From: Linum tenue
Lineage: Eukaryota; Streptophyta; Magnoliopsida; Malpighiales; Linaceae
Assembly: GCA_946122785.1 (NCBI GenBank)
Contig: CAMGYJ010000008.1
Location: 19,741,475 to 19,805,474 of the forward strand
Direction of reading: 5' to 3'
Length of the DNA: 64,000 nt
In this document: positions 11,918 through 22,254 of the stretch, in pieces
Position numbering within the stretch: position 1 is the stretch's first letter
Layout: each line of letters begins with the position of its first letter
Position numbers and translations under genes: made by a program
Notes under the pieces: model-generated
Database searches by the model: none
Told to the model about the DNA's origin: nothing
The model's input: the letters and a program-made list of their open reading frames with translations, nothing else

Positions 11918-14900
11918 ATGGTCTCTTCAGATTCTCCTCCCTCTAAGTTACTCCAATTACCAGCTTCATATAGCTAGTCAATTGACATTTATCTTTGTAG
12001 TCTCTTCAATTACCCTGAAGCGATTGATTATAGCTCTCTAACACAACACTATTAACAGCAGCAGGAGAATCAGCCGGAGAAAAGGAAAGAGGGCGGCGGA
12101 GGAGGAGGGGATCCCAGCGGCCGGCGAGCCAAATGGTGGTACTCAACCTTCCATGTTATCACCGCCATTATTGGTGCTGGAGTTCTCAGCCTCCCTTCCG
12201 CCATGGCTTACTTGGGCTGGTACGCTACACTACATATCACTTTTTAGTGTCGAACATTAGTAACAGAGTACTAATGACCAATTGATGTGAGGCAGGGGAC
12301 CAGGGACGATGGTGCTAGTGGCATCATGGTGCCTGACGTTGAACACAATGTGGCAGATGATCCAGCTCCACGAATGCATCCCGGGGACTCGATTCGATCG
12401 GTACATAGACCTCGGCAGGCATGCCTTTGGCGAGAAGCTGGGGCCATGGATTGTCCTGCCTCAGCAGCTGATTGTTCAGGTTGGTTGCGACATCGTGTAC
12501 ATGGTGACCGGTGGCAAGTGTCTGAAGAAGTTCATGGAGATTGCTTGCACCAGTTGCAAACCAATCAAGCTGTCCTACTGGATGGTCATGTTTGGAGGGA
12601 TTCACTTCTTCCTGGCTCAGCTGCCGAACTTCAACTCTGTTGCTGGTGTCTCTCTGGCCGCTGCAGTTATGTCCATCTCGTATGTTTTTCATTGTCTCTT
12701 CATATATATATATACTAGTCCGAGACTGTGGGTTTTACGCTTTTACGTCATCAAAACACTTCTGTGTAGACTTACAGCTTTTATTAGTAGAAATGCGCTT
12801 TTGATTACATTGATATGATGCGTGTAAATGCTCAATGATGTGTTTTGCATTGAATCAAATTGTGGGTTTAATACCCAAAGTTACAACAGAATAAACGTGA
12901 GCCAAGCAACACGTAGCAGAGAAATAGGAGTAGTGGAGCTAAACCTTAGGAACTAACCAAACAGATTACAATAATTAAAGAATTAATCATATATCCTTAT
13001 CACGCCCCCGCAAGACGGAGCCGGGAACGACTCCGATCTTGGACCGAAGAAGATGAGAACGAGCAATGGGCAGCGGCTTGGTTAAAGCGTCAGCAAGCTG
13101 ATGAGCCGTTGGAATATGACGAACATGTAAAGCGGCAGCTTGTACAAGCTCACGAACAAAGTGAAAATCAAGTGCCAAATGCTTCATTCGGGAGTGGAAA
13201 ACCGGATTGGCCGAGAAGTTAACAGCACCAAGATTATCACTGTAGAGAGTCGGGGGTTGCGAGGATGGCTGGTGAAGCTCTTTCAACAGATTTTGAACCC
13301 ATAGAAGTTCGGCTGTGGCATGGGCAATAGCACGATACTCAGCTTCGGTACTCGAACGAGCAACAGACCGTTGCTTTTTGGACTTCCAGGAAACGAGATT
13401 ACCACCATAATAGAGAAGATAGCCCATAGTGGAGGTGCGATCGTCCGGATCACCCGCCCAATCCGAATCAGCAAAGGCAACTAGGGATGAACTCGTAGTA
13501 GGAGTAAGCCGAAGACCATAGGAGGCAGTGCCCTTAAGAGAACGAAACAGACGCTTCACAGACTGCCAATGGAGCTGAGTAGGAGCGTGCATGAACTGAG
13601 AAAGCTTGTTGACGGCGTAGGCAATATCGGGGCGAGTGCACAGGAGATATTGAAGAGAACCAAGGGCCTGCCGGAACATAGTGGGATCAGCCGGTGGTGA
13701 ACCATCGTGGAGAGTAAGGGCGGCAGTGGAGCTGAGAGGCGTCGGTGCGGGCTGGGAATCAGCCATGCCGAACCGGTCGAGAAGATCAATGATAAACTTG
13801 TGCTGTGAGAGCTGGATACCCGTGGAAGTGGAGAGAACCTGAATCCCCAGGAAATAATTAACCTGCCCAAGACGTTTGAGAGAGAATCTGGCGGAGAGGC
13901 GATCCTGGAACTGGGAAAGAAGAGCCTCGTCGTTCCCCGTGAGGAGAAGGTCATCAACATATACGAGGAAATAGAGAAGGGAGTCACCATGACAATAAAC
14001 GAACAAGGAGGCATCGGAGGTCGTCTTGGTGAAGCCTTCGTGATGGAGAAAGGAGCACAGCTCCATATACCAGGACCGAGGAGCCTGCCGGAGGCCATAG
14101 ATGGGCCGAGAGAGACGGCAGACATGATCAGGCCGAGCAGGATCGCGGAAACCGGGGGGCTGAGTCATATAGATAGTTTCCTGTAAAGATCCCTGAAGAA
14201 ACGCATTATTTACGTCAAATTGAAAGATAGGCCAACGGTGAGTCAAGGCAATAGAGAAAACCAGGCGGATGGTGACCGGTTTCAACACCGGACTATATGT
14301 CTCATGATAATCAAGGCCAGGGCGCTGCGTGAAGCCCTTGGCCACAAGCCGGGCCTTAAAGCGATCGACGGAACCATCGGGATTCCGTTTGATGCGAAAA
14401 ACCCATCGACAGCCCACAATATTATGATCAACAGGCCGCGGGACCAATGTCCACGAATTATTGCGAAGGAGAGCATGAAACTCATCAAGCATAGCAGCAG
14501 CCCAGCGAGGATCAGATAGAGCTCTTTTAACAGAAGAGGGCTCAATATCAACATACGATACCTGTGCCGTGAAGAGTTTCTTCGGCTTAAATATGCCGCG
14601 CTGGCTGCGAGTGGCCATGGGATGAGACCGGGAGGGAATTACCTTCATTGGGGCCGGCGGTGGAATGGCCTGATGTGAGGACGAAGCCACGGGAGAGTGA
14701 GGAGGAGCGGCGGCCGAGGGAAGACGAGGAGAGCCATCAGTGGACAAGGGCGGAGAAGAATTGGGAAGTGAAGCTGGCGATTGGGGAAGGCTGTACTGGG
14801 TAATGGGGGGAGTAGCTAAAGTAACCCAATCCGACGAGGAGACAGAGGGAGCATCAGGCAAGGGAAGACCAGGGAAAGTTGTTTCAACGAACTGAACATG

Positions 14901-17900
14901 GCGGGAAGCGTAAACGCGTTTGGTGGAGGGATCATAACACTTATAAGCAGATTGAGTGAGAGAATAACCAAGAAAGATGCAGGAGCGGGAGCGAGGAGCG
15001 AGCTTGTGAGGTGAGTATGGACGAAGCCAGGGGTAGCAAAGGCAACCAAACGATCGAAGTTTGAGATAGTTGGGCGACTCGTTGAAGAGAGAGAAATATG
15101 GGGTGGCGCCACGAAGGGAAGAAGAGGGTAGGCGATTGATGAGGTAAGTAGCGGTTTGAAAGGCATGGGGCCAAAAAGAGAGAGGTAGACGGGCGGTATG
15201 AAGGAGGGAGAGACCAGTCTCGACCACATGACGATGTTTACGTTCGGCGAGACCGTTGTGTTGGGGGGTGTGTGGAGGAGTTAACAGATGGGTAATGCCA
15301 TGTTGTTGAAAGAAGGCGCAGAGCTTTTGGAATTCGCCGCCACCATCGCTAAAGACACGACGAATAGATGTTTGGAAATAATTTGTGATCATAGTGGTGT
15401 AGGTCGTAAAAACATGATACACATCAGACTTGCGGCATAATGGATACAACCACGTGTAACGGGTAAAGTGATCGACAATGACGAGGTAATATTGGAAAGA
15501 ATCATCAGAAAGAACAGGGGAGGGACCCCAAACATCCATGAACAGCAAATCAAATGGACGGGCACTAGTCAAACTGGAAACATCAAAAGGTAATTTATGA
15601 CTCTTATGCAGTGAACAGGACTCACACGAAAGAGATGGACTAATGCGAGAGGTAGGAAGAGATTGAGTGCGAAGCAAACGTGACAGTAACTTGGAATTTG
15701 GGTGACCAAGGCGATGATGCCAGGTGGAGGCAGAAGTCTTGATGGTGGACAGGGCAAGGCAAACGGGTGAGGAATCCACTGGCAGCTCATACACGTCGTC
15801 CCTATTCTGGCCGCGAAGAAGAGGCGCCCCCGTGGCTAGATCCTTCACAACAAAGCAATCAGAGAAAAATTCCACCGAAACCGGGTTAGTTTTACATAAC
15901 TGGGCAACAGAGAGCAGCCGACGTTTAATGGCCGGAACACAAAGAACATCATGAAGCTGTAAACGGGAGGAAGGAGTAGAGAGAGAAGAACAGCCAACAT
16001 GAGTGACTTTCAGACCTGTCCCATCACCTACGAGGACCTCATCGGGACCGTTGTAGTCTGTGTAGAGAGAAAGAGCGCCAAGATCCGGGGTAACATGATT
16101 TGTAGCCGCGGAATCAAGAAGCCAGCCTGAGGAAGAAGCGCCAGTAGTGGTGGTGTGATGGACAGAGGGGCGGCCTCTAATTTTGAAACAATCCTTGGCC
16201 GAGTGGCCTACTTTATCACAAAATTGGCACAGCAATTGTGGCCGGCCGAGAAGCGACGGCGCAGAGGAGGGCACCGGAGGGCTGGAGGAGCCACGATAGT
16301 GAGAGGCACCACGTGGAGGTGAATCATAATAGGCATGGGCCTGTTGAGAGCGCCGCGGACTGGCGCGACCGCGCGCCTGCGGGGAAGAGCGACCACGAGA
16401 AGAAGTGAAGGCGGTCGTGGGAGCTATCATGGAAGAGTGTCGATGGGACGCAAGGTCAGCCTCGAAGTCGACCAAGCGATCGTGCAAATCCTCGAGAGCA
16501 ATGGGCGTATCTCGGGCACGAATAGCAGCAGAGAGAGGTCCATATTCCTCACGGAGACCGCGCAGAACATGGAGGATGAGGTCTTCAGCCGATACCGGGG
16601 CTTGAACGAGAGCCAATTCAGCCGCGGTTGAACGCATGGCCTGGAGATAAATAGCAACGGGACGGGAGCCCTGAGTTTCACGGGCAAGCTTTTCCTTAAG
16701 ATTCATAACCCGTTGGCGGGACTGACTAGCAAACATCCGTTCTAAAATCAGCCAGGCTGCGCGAGAGGATTCAGCAGCAGTAACATAAGGCGCAACGCCG
16801 GGAGTAACAGACGCCAGGATAGAGTGAAGAAGGAGCTGGTCCTGACGAAACCAGTGAGTGCGATCAGCGGCTGGAGCATCGGAGGCCGGCGGAGGATGGG
16901 AGCCGTCAAGAAATTTGAGAAGGTCCAGGCCCCTGAGAAGAGTGACGAGCTGGGCACGCCAGGTGGGAAAATTCTCGCCATTGAGTTTGTTGGGCAGCTG
17001 AGCGGCGGGATTGAGAGTGATAATTGTGTTGGGATTATCAAGATTGATAACAGATTCACCGGAGTTTTGAGTCATGGTGATCGGCAGGGAAGAAGGAAGA
17101 AAAGGAAGAAGAAAGACGATTTTTAGGAGGAGGTTGTAGGGTTAAGGAGATCGGAGCGCAGCTCTGATACCATGTAAATGCTCAATGATGTGTTTTGCAT
17201 TGAATCAAATTGTGGGTTTAATACCCAAAGTTACAACAGAATAAACGTGAGCCAAGCAACACGTAGCAGAGAAATAGGAGTAGTGGAGCTAAACCTTAGG
17301 AACTAACCAAACAGATTACAATAATTAAAGAATTAATCATATATCCTTATCAATGCGCAGCTACTCAACCATAGCGTGGGTGGGGTGCCTGAGCCACGGG
17401 AGGGCAGCGGACGTGACGTACGGCTACAAGCAGAGCAGCCCAGCGGGCTCGATGTTCAGAGTGTTCAACGCTCTGGGCCAGAGCTCGTTCGCATTCGCGG
17501 GCCATGCGGTTTTGTTGGAGATCCAGGCCACCATCCCTTCGACACCAGAAAGGCCTTCCACCGTGCCCATGTGGAAGGGCGTGATGGTGGCCTATTTCGT
17601 GAAGGCCCTCTGCTACTTCCCCGTGGCGATGATGGGCTACTGGGCCTTCGGGCAGGCTGTGCAGGACAATGTCCTGCTCGACCTCCAGAGGCCTGCTTGG
17701 CTCATTGCCTCTGCCAACCTTATGGTTGTCGTTAATGTCATTGGCAGCTATCAGGTACGAGTTCTGTTAATCTAGTGAACAAAAATGTATTTTTGAATAA
17801 CGAACACTATCCTGTCTCTACAGCCATCTACTTCTAATAATAGCGTAACATCTTTGTTGTAGGTATATGCTATGCCAGTTTTCGATATGCTGGAGAGGAT

Positions 17901-18490
17901 GATGGTGAAGAAATGGAACTTCTCTCAGGGGTTGCCTCTTAGACTTGTAGTCCGATCTGCATATGTTGGTCAGTAATGGTCCAATATATAGTACAAATTA
18001 AATGGACTGTAATTATCATGAATTAATTATTTGATGCATGGACAGCGTTTACACTGTTTGTTGGAGTCACGTTCCCGTTCTTCGGCGACCTGCTTGGCTT
18101 CTTCGGTGGATTTGGTTTTGCTCCAACTTCATTCTTCGTAAGCCTTAAAAAATTTTCCAATTTTCTGAAACAGTCTAACCATTTGACATATTCATCACAT
18201 ATAATTACATCCATTTTTTCAATTTGGAGTTTAATATTTTGCAGCTCCCAAGCATAATGTGGTTGATCCTCAAGAAGCCTAAAAGGTTCAGCCCCAAGTG
18301 GTTTGTCAATTGGGTAAGAAAAAAAACACCACCAAAAATGAATGTCTAGTTGATATGTTATTGTGAATTGATTTCGGGAACTTTAATGCAGGTTTCGATC
18401 GTGATTGGAGTGTTTGTTATGCTGGCATCTACAATTGGTGGATTTCGTAACATTATCACTGATTCCTCCGATTATAAGTTCTATACTTGA
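11918..18490 (+). CDS. LHT: Lysine/histidine-transporter-like amino-acid permease (LHT type), intron 3 holds a copia element
   Basis: This is a member of the AAAP/AAP family: proton-coupled import of lysine, histidine and other amino acids across the plasma membrane. Well-supported exons: one ending at 12219, then 12296-12679, 17361-17754, 17863-17968, 18046-18137, 18245-18313, 18392-18490. Landmarks in order are [84 protein letters not shown] and [13 protein letters not shown], all hallmarks of LHT proteins. The 5' end is uncertain. The likely start is the ATG at 11918 with a 29-base first exon (donor at 11947) joined to an acceptor near 12084, which gives 435 residues in frame, but that acceptor is unusual. 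Intron 3 (12680-17360) is 4681 bases, of which 4535 are transposon plus target duplication, so the ancestral intron was about 146 bases. No frame break is seen in any exon. Confidence 0.88.
12818..12822. repeat. Target-site duplication (left) of copia element
   Basis: ATGCG precedes the TG start of the left LTR and is repeated at 17353-17357 directly after the CA end of the right LTR. Five-base duplications are typical of copia integration. The right copy is followed at once by CAG, the splice acceptor of the host intron. Confidence 0.95.
12823..13002 (-). repeat. 3' LTR of the copia element
   Basis: This 180-base LTR starts TGTAAATG and ends TTATCA as read on the plus strand. It is identical by eye to 17173-17352. 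The gag-pol stop codon (12987-12989) lies inside it. Confidence 0.95.
12987..17075 (-). CDS. Copia gag-pol polyprotein, intact, 1362 aa
   Basis: This encodes all proteins needed for copia replication, in the usual order. The gag domain is residues 1 to about 240. A zinc knuckle [14 protein letters not shown] lies near 285. The aspartic protease motif LLDSAATNH is near 320. The pre-integrase motif [11 protein letters not shown] is near 450. The integrase core ([24 protein letters not shown]) spans about 510-640. Reverse transcriptase follows, with [17 protein letters not shown] and the catalytic YVDD, then RNase H with STEAEYRA near 1245. No stop or frameshift interrupts it and the length is normal for plant copia elements. 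The frame runs through the polypurine tract and ends inside the 3' LTR. Expression would be from the LTR at 17173-17352. Confidence 0.96.
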   Translation of the reverse strand: MTQNSGESVINLDNPNTIITLNPAAQLPNKLNGENFPTWRAQLVTLLRGLDLLKFLDGSHPPPASDAPAADRTHWFRQDQLLLHSILASVTPGVAPYVTAAESSRAAWLILERMFASQSRQRVMNLKEKLARETQGSRPVAIYLQAMRSTAAELALVQAPVSAEDLILHVLRGLREEYGPLSAAIRARDTPIALEDLHDRLVDFEADLASHRHSSMIAPTTAFTSSRGRSSPQARGRASPRRSQQAHAYYDSPPRGASHYRGSSSPPVPSSAPSLLGRPQLLCQFCDKVGHSAKDCFKIRGRPSVHHTTTTGASSSGWLLDSAATNHVTPDLGALSLYTDYNGPDEVLVGDGTGLKVTHVGCSSLSTPSSRLQLHDVLCVPAIKRRLLSVAQLCKTNPVSVEFFSDCFVVKDLATGAPLLRGQNRDDVYELPVDSSPVCLALSTIKTSASTWHHRLGHPNSKLLSRLLRTQSLPTSRISPSLSCESCSLHKSHKLPFDVSSLTSARPFDLLFMDVWGPSPVLSDDSFQYYLVIVDHFTRYTWLYPLCRKSDVYHVFTTYTTMITNYFQTSIRRVFSDGGGEFQKLCAFFQQHGITHLLTPPHTPQHNGLAERKHRHVVETGLSLLHTARLPLSFWPHAFQTATYLINRLPSSSLRGATPYFSLFNESPNYLKLRSFGCLCYPWLRPYSPHKLAPRSRSCIFLGYSLTQSAYKCYDPSTKRVYASRHVQFVETTFPGLPLPDAPSVSSSDWVTLATPPITQYSLPQSPASLPNSSPPLSTDGSPRLPSAAAPPHSPVASSSHQAIPPPAPMKVIPSRSHPMATRSQRGIFKPKKLFTAQVSYVDIEPSSVKRALSDPRWAAAMLDEFHALLRNNSWTLVPRPVDHNIVGCRWVFRIKRNPDGSVDRFKARLVAKGFTQRPGLDYHETYSPVLKPVTIRLVFSIALTHRWPIFQFDVNNAFLQGSLQETIYMTQPPGFRDPARPDHVCRLSRPIYGLRQAPRSWYMELCSFLHHEGFTKTTSDASLFVYCHGDSLLYFLVYVDDLLLTGNDEALLSQFQDRLSARFSLKRLGQVNYFLGIQVLSTSTGIQLSQHKFIIDLLDRFGMADSQPAPTPLSSTAALTLHDGSPPADPTMFRQALGSLQYLLCTRPDIAYAVNKLSQFMHAPTQLHWQSVKRLFRSLKGTASYGLRLTPTTSSSLVAFADSDWAGDPDDRTSTMGYLLYYGGNLVSWKSKKQRSVARSSTEAEYRAIAHATAELLWVQNLLKELHQPSSQPPTLYSDNLGAVNFSANPVFHSRMKHLALDFHFVRELVQAAALHVRHIPTAHQLADALTKPLPIARSHLLRSKIGVVPGSVLRGRDKDI
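17161..17172 (-). promoter_or_regulatory. Copia primer-binding site (tRNA-iMet)
   Basis: The minus strand reads TGGTATCAGAGC directly after the 5' LTR, the standard priming site for initiator-methionine tRNA in plant copia elements. Confidence 0.9.
17173..17352 (-). repeat. 5' LTR of the copia element
   Basis: It is identical by eye to the other LTR. Its plus-strand CA end is followed by ATGCG and then CAG plus exon 4 of the LHT-like gene, so it now supplies the sequence where the branch point and pyrimidine tract of that intron must lie. Confidence 0.95.
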
Positions 18491-18598
18491 GAAAGAAACA
18501 AGAAGAAGGAAGAAGTTTTTTGACGAAGAAGAAGGAAGAAGTTAAAAAGATTAAGCAGAATTTTATTTTGAGAAAGTTCTGAATTTGATTACACAATT

Positions 18599-20814
18599 TC
18601 ACCTCCGTATGTGTACTTTTGGCGCCAGTTCTCTTAGACCAGACCAACCAATCAAGTTTTTGCAATCACTGATATCCTTTGATCTCAATCGCCACAAACC
18701 AGATAATTGGTCCACAGGCAAACTTTCCAAAGATGTGCAGTGACTCAGATCTAGGACTTCCAAGGACTTCAAACCAGCAAGGCCCTCGATCTCCCGCAGA
18801 TTAGGAACAGAACTAACAGTTAACCCCTTCAACTTTCCCAGCCTTGACAGGGAAGGTAGTCTCCTTATTGAGGGCAAGGAAGACAAATGCAGTTGAACCA
18901 ACTCTTCCATAGACTCAAGCCCGTCCAGCCTTAATTCCGTGTCTGCATTATCCATTCCCCTGAGATACAAGTTTGTGAGACATGGGAACATTAACAGCTG
19001 AAGCTTCCGGCAGAGAACCTGCAGCAGCAGAGTATTTCCGAAGATGTGGAGATATCTCAGAGAGTTGAGTACCACCAATCCTAATCGACAGTCATCATCA
19101 AGGTCGTGAAATGGTAGTGACGTGAGAAGAAAGCACTCACTTATGATCAAAGTTTCTAACTTGTTATAAGATACAAGAGTTCCAAAGCCAAGCAGCTCTG
19201 GTAGGTTAGCAACTGGAGATGAAGTTTGTAGCACCTTCAACGTTGTGTGGAGCTTAACCCCCAACAACAATCTCTCGTCAAGTGGTCTCCGTAGAAAATC
19301 ATCTGTTACGTCTAGTCTCAAGATTTCAAGAAACTGCAATTCCCCAATACCAGCAAATGCTTCTCTCAGATTCATCTCATTCTTTGGATCGAAGATAGTG
19401 AGCTCCCGAAGCCCTAGCAACATCCCAATGGTTCCACCCCATATATCTCTTACCTCGCAAAACTGCAGATGCAACACCTTTAGGTTGAACAACTTCGCAA
19501 TTCCAGATGACCAATGGAGGATGAAACTCTGCAGATGCAATATCTCTAAACTCCCAGAACGTGGCAAGTCTGGACTTTTGATCATGGGGTCACCTAAAAG
19601 TTTCAAGACTTTGAGCTTGCTCGCCATCTTCATGAGCAGATTTAACAAAGACAGTCAGATTGTCTCATTAAGCAAGAGCCTCAACAAGCATAATTCATGT
19701 TATGTTATCAAGTAGTAGTCCATACCTTGATATGCCTCAAACCTCCCCAATCATCTTTCACTTGTCTTAAGAGTTCGAGAAACACCAAATTTTCCATACA
19801 AAACTCTGGCACACGGTCACCAAGTCCAGTCCTCAATCGAAGCCAACTTAATTTGGGAAGACAATTGCTCAAGTCGCCAATGAACATACGAGCTGCCAGG
19901 TCCAAGTATCTCAACTCTGATAAATTCACAAAGCATTCTTTTTCAAGCTTCCAGAATGACTCTGCTCCAAACCCTTGGACTTGTTTGGTTCCCTGCAGAC
20001 ACACAAAAAGAGAAATAAACCGTTGTCCAATAACCAAAAGGGAAGCAAGAAACCAAAAATCTTTGCCATAGGGGTTCAGCTACAAAGATTTCAGTCAAGA
20101 AACCAAGAAATTATAATTCTCATATCATGTTATAACATCTATTCTGCTGACATTTCAGTTTAGGATTTAAAATGTTCTAACATACTAATTTGTTTCATTT
20201 CCTTTCAACTGCGAAAGCATAAAGTTGAAAACAATAAAGCAAATAAATAAATTCATGAGTCTAAATTCCCAGTCTGACTATTCTAGTTGGACAGGCGGAG
20301 AATTCATGAATTCAAATTGGTCAGTGGCAAATTTCGCTAATATCGCTAGATCAATGACAAATTGATATCTCCAATTTTGCTACCTTGAAATAAGATTCTA
20401 CAGAAAGGATAATCCGAATGGCTTAAGCTAGTGATTTGGCTAAGTGATTGAGTATTATAGCTTCTATATAAAAGAGTATCAAAGTTCAGCAATGGTTGTG
20501 GCAATCAGATACTTATACTAGGAAAAAACTGAACAAACTCAAGTGAGATGTGGGGAAATTACCTTTTTGTTAAGTAACATGTCCAGAGCTTTCTCCTCCG
20601 ACCATATCCTACTTCTCTCCCATGGGTGTGTTATATTTTCTCGGCGTACAATTTCCCTACCCATATCTCTGAGTTGATCATGCATTTGGAAAATATATGT
20701 TCTGTGATAACGACTAAACATAAATTCAATCATAGACCTCTGAATAAGAATATTGATATTAGTTGTCGGAAAAAAGTCACAATCACTCCACATATAACAA
20801 GACTTCTCTTTGTC
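18599..20814 (-). pseudogene. 5'-truncated TIR-NBS-LRR resistance gene remnant (flax L/M/P type)
   Basis: TNL proteins are intracellular immune receptors. Three exons are read on the minus strand: 20814-20563, 19992-19726 and 19627-18599, joined in phase 0 by GT..AG introns. The first holds the end of the NB-ARC domain with the MHD region (FQMHDQLRDMGREIVRRE) followed by WERSRIW. The second begins the LRRs (CFVNLSELRYLDL). The third is an open 342-residue LRR block ending at 18599. The wording around MHD and the ending closely resemble flax rust-resistance proteins as I recall them. The TIR domain, P-loop, RNBS and kinase motifs are absent: upstream of 20814 the frame meets a stop (20815-20817) and then AT-rich non-coding DNA. 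It is probably a non-functional fragment, although the remaining exons have no stops. It is convergent with the LHT-like gene. Confidence 0.82.
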
Positions 20815-22254
20815 CTATTATGTTGAATTTTGATTTATTTTAGGAGATGACATTATATTTGACATATTTTCCATTTCAATGTAAAATCCTAAATCAATAT
20901 TATCTTTTGGAAGATTTTTTTCTTAACTGAAATTTCTGAGATTTAAGGGGGAAATTGATTATGGACTTTGAAGTACATAATTTTTTACCAACCTGCCCAT
21001 CATATTCTCTTTCTCTTCTTATATCATTGAGGGCAATAAAGGTAAATTACACTTCATACATACAAATTTAATCAACAAAATCAATCATGAAATCCATCAA
21101 ACAAACAATGGTGTTTATCAAATCCATAATTAACCCAAAACTCTCATATATCCATGGTTTTTTAAAATCAAAGTTATACCAAAACCTTCATTTTTAAAAT
21201 TCAAGATGCAAACGACACAGACACAGGTCCGAGCACCATGTGCTTAATAGAAACATATGGGGGTCATCGAGATTCAAACAGAAGGTCTATCGGTAAAGAA
21301 GGCTTTGATGGAGTAACGCAAAAATTTGATAAAAATTCTACACGAATCCACAGAAGACAAAGTGAGAAGTCTAAATTAATACTCTTACTAATTTGCGAGA
21401 AACTTACTATAAATAGTATCTAATCACAAAAAATATGTTTAATCACCATTATAAAAAAAATAGTGTTAAGCGTAACAAACCGGTACATAATAATAGCAAC
21501 GACAGTTGTTTAACGAGGCAAACATATGCCATATAAATACACCCACACACAAAATAATCTTCTCCCTTATCTCTTACTTCCTTTTCTCTTTTCTTGCCAT
21601 TGGAACGCCTTCTCTAAAACAATAATTTTCAAGAGTGTGTGAGAAATAAAAATCTATCCGATTTCTTTGAACTAATTGATCAAGAGTTGTGAAAAAGATA
21701 AACTAGGTGGTGTTGCTCATTTCTCTTCCAAAATGCATTTGATTCCCAAGAAAAGCTCTTTCATCTTAACAATAAAATGACGTGTTTACAGAAAGTAGAT
21801 AACATCAAAGGCTCAGGTTTTGTCTGGAGCACTAGCTTCTAGTTCTCCCAGCCATTGGTTTTGTCTGCCAAAATTTGTTTGGCTGTGAGAAAAATTGATT
21901 AGTCTTTCTTTCCTTAGATCTTGAACTGTGAAATCTTCTCGTACAGAAATCGACTAGCATTTTGCCCGGCCAGTTGGCCGGATGAGTTTTGTTACCGTAT
22001 TAATATGTGTGATATAAACAAAGTTGTCAACCAATTTAAACTATTAAGTTAATAAAGTAAGTGGTTTTAAGGTTCCATAGTCGGATCAATTTCCAACCTA
22101 TTTATCAGTTTTAGACATATTTCAAAAATATATGTGTAAGATATGAATTTAAAATTTTAAAATTTGGAGTTTAATTTAGATTTCTAAACATAATTTTGCA
22201 TGTTCTCATTCAACATATAATAAAGTTAAAAAATTACACCCTAACGTTCACAAC
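20815..22254. other. AT-rich intergenic DNA
   Basis: No gene, RNA or complete mobile element is recognised. I looked on the minus strand for the missing NB-ARC and TIR exons of the adjacent resistance gene and saw none. A short GC-rich word, CCGGCCAGTTGGCCGG, near 21965 recurs in variant form near 35171. Confidence 0.45.

Larger units (their letters stand above)
12823..17352 (-). mobile_element. Complete Ty1/copia LTR retrotransposon inside LHT intron 3
   Basis: The 4530-base element has two 180-base LTRs (12823-13002 and 17173-17352) that begin TG, end CA and show no difference when read side by side. Flanks are the duplication ATGCG. On the minus strand the base after the 5' LTR starts TGGTATCAGAGC, complementary to the 3' end of initiator-methionine tRNA, which is the primer-binding site. 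A G-rich polypurine tract (about 13003-13012) abuts the 3' LTR. One uninterrupted 1362-codon gag-pol frame fills the interior. Identical LTRs plus an open frame argue for a very recent, possibly still mobile element. It lies antisense to the host gene. Confidence 0.96.

Noticed and set aside
13556..16687. Many other open frames on both strands over the copia element
   Set aside because: They are shadows of the single 1362-codon gag-pol frame.
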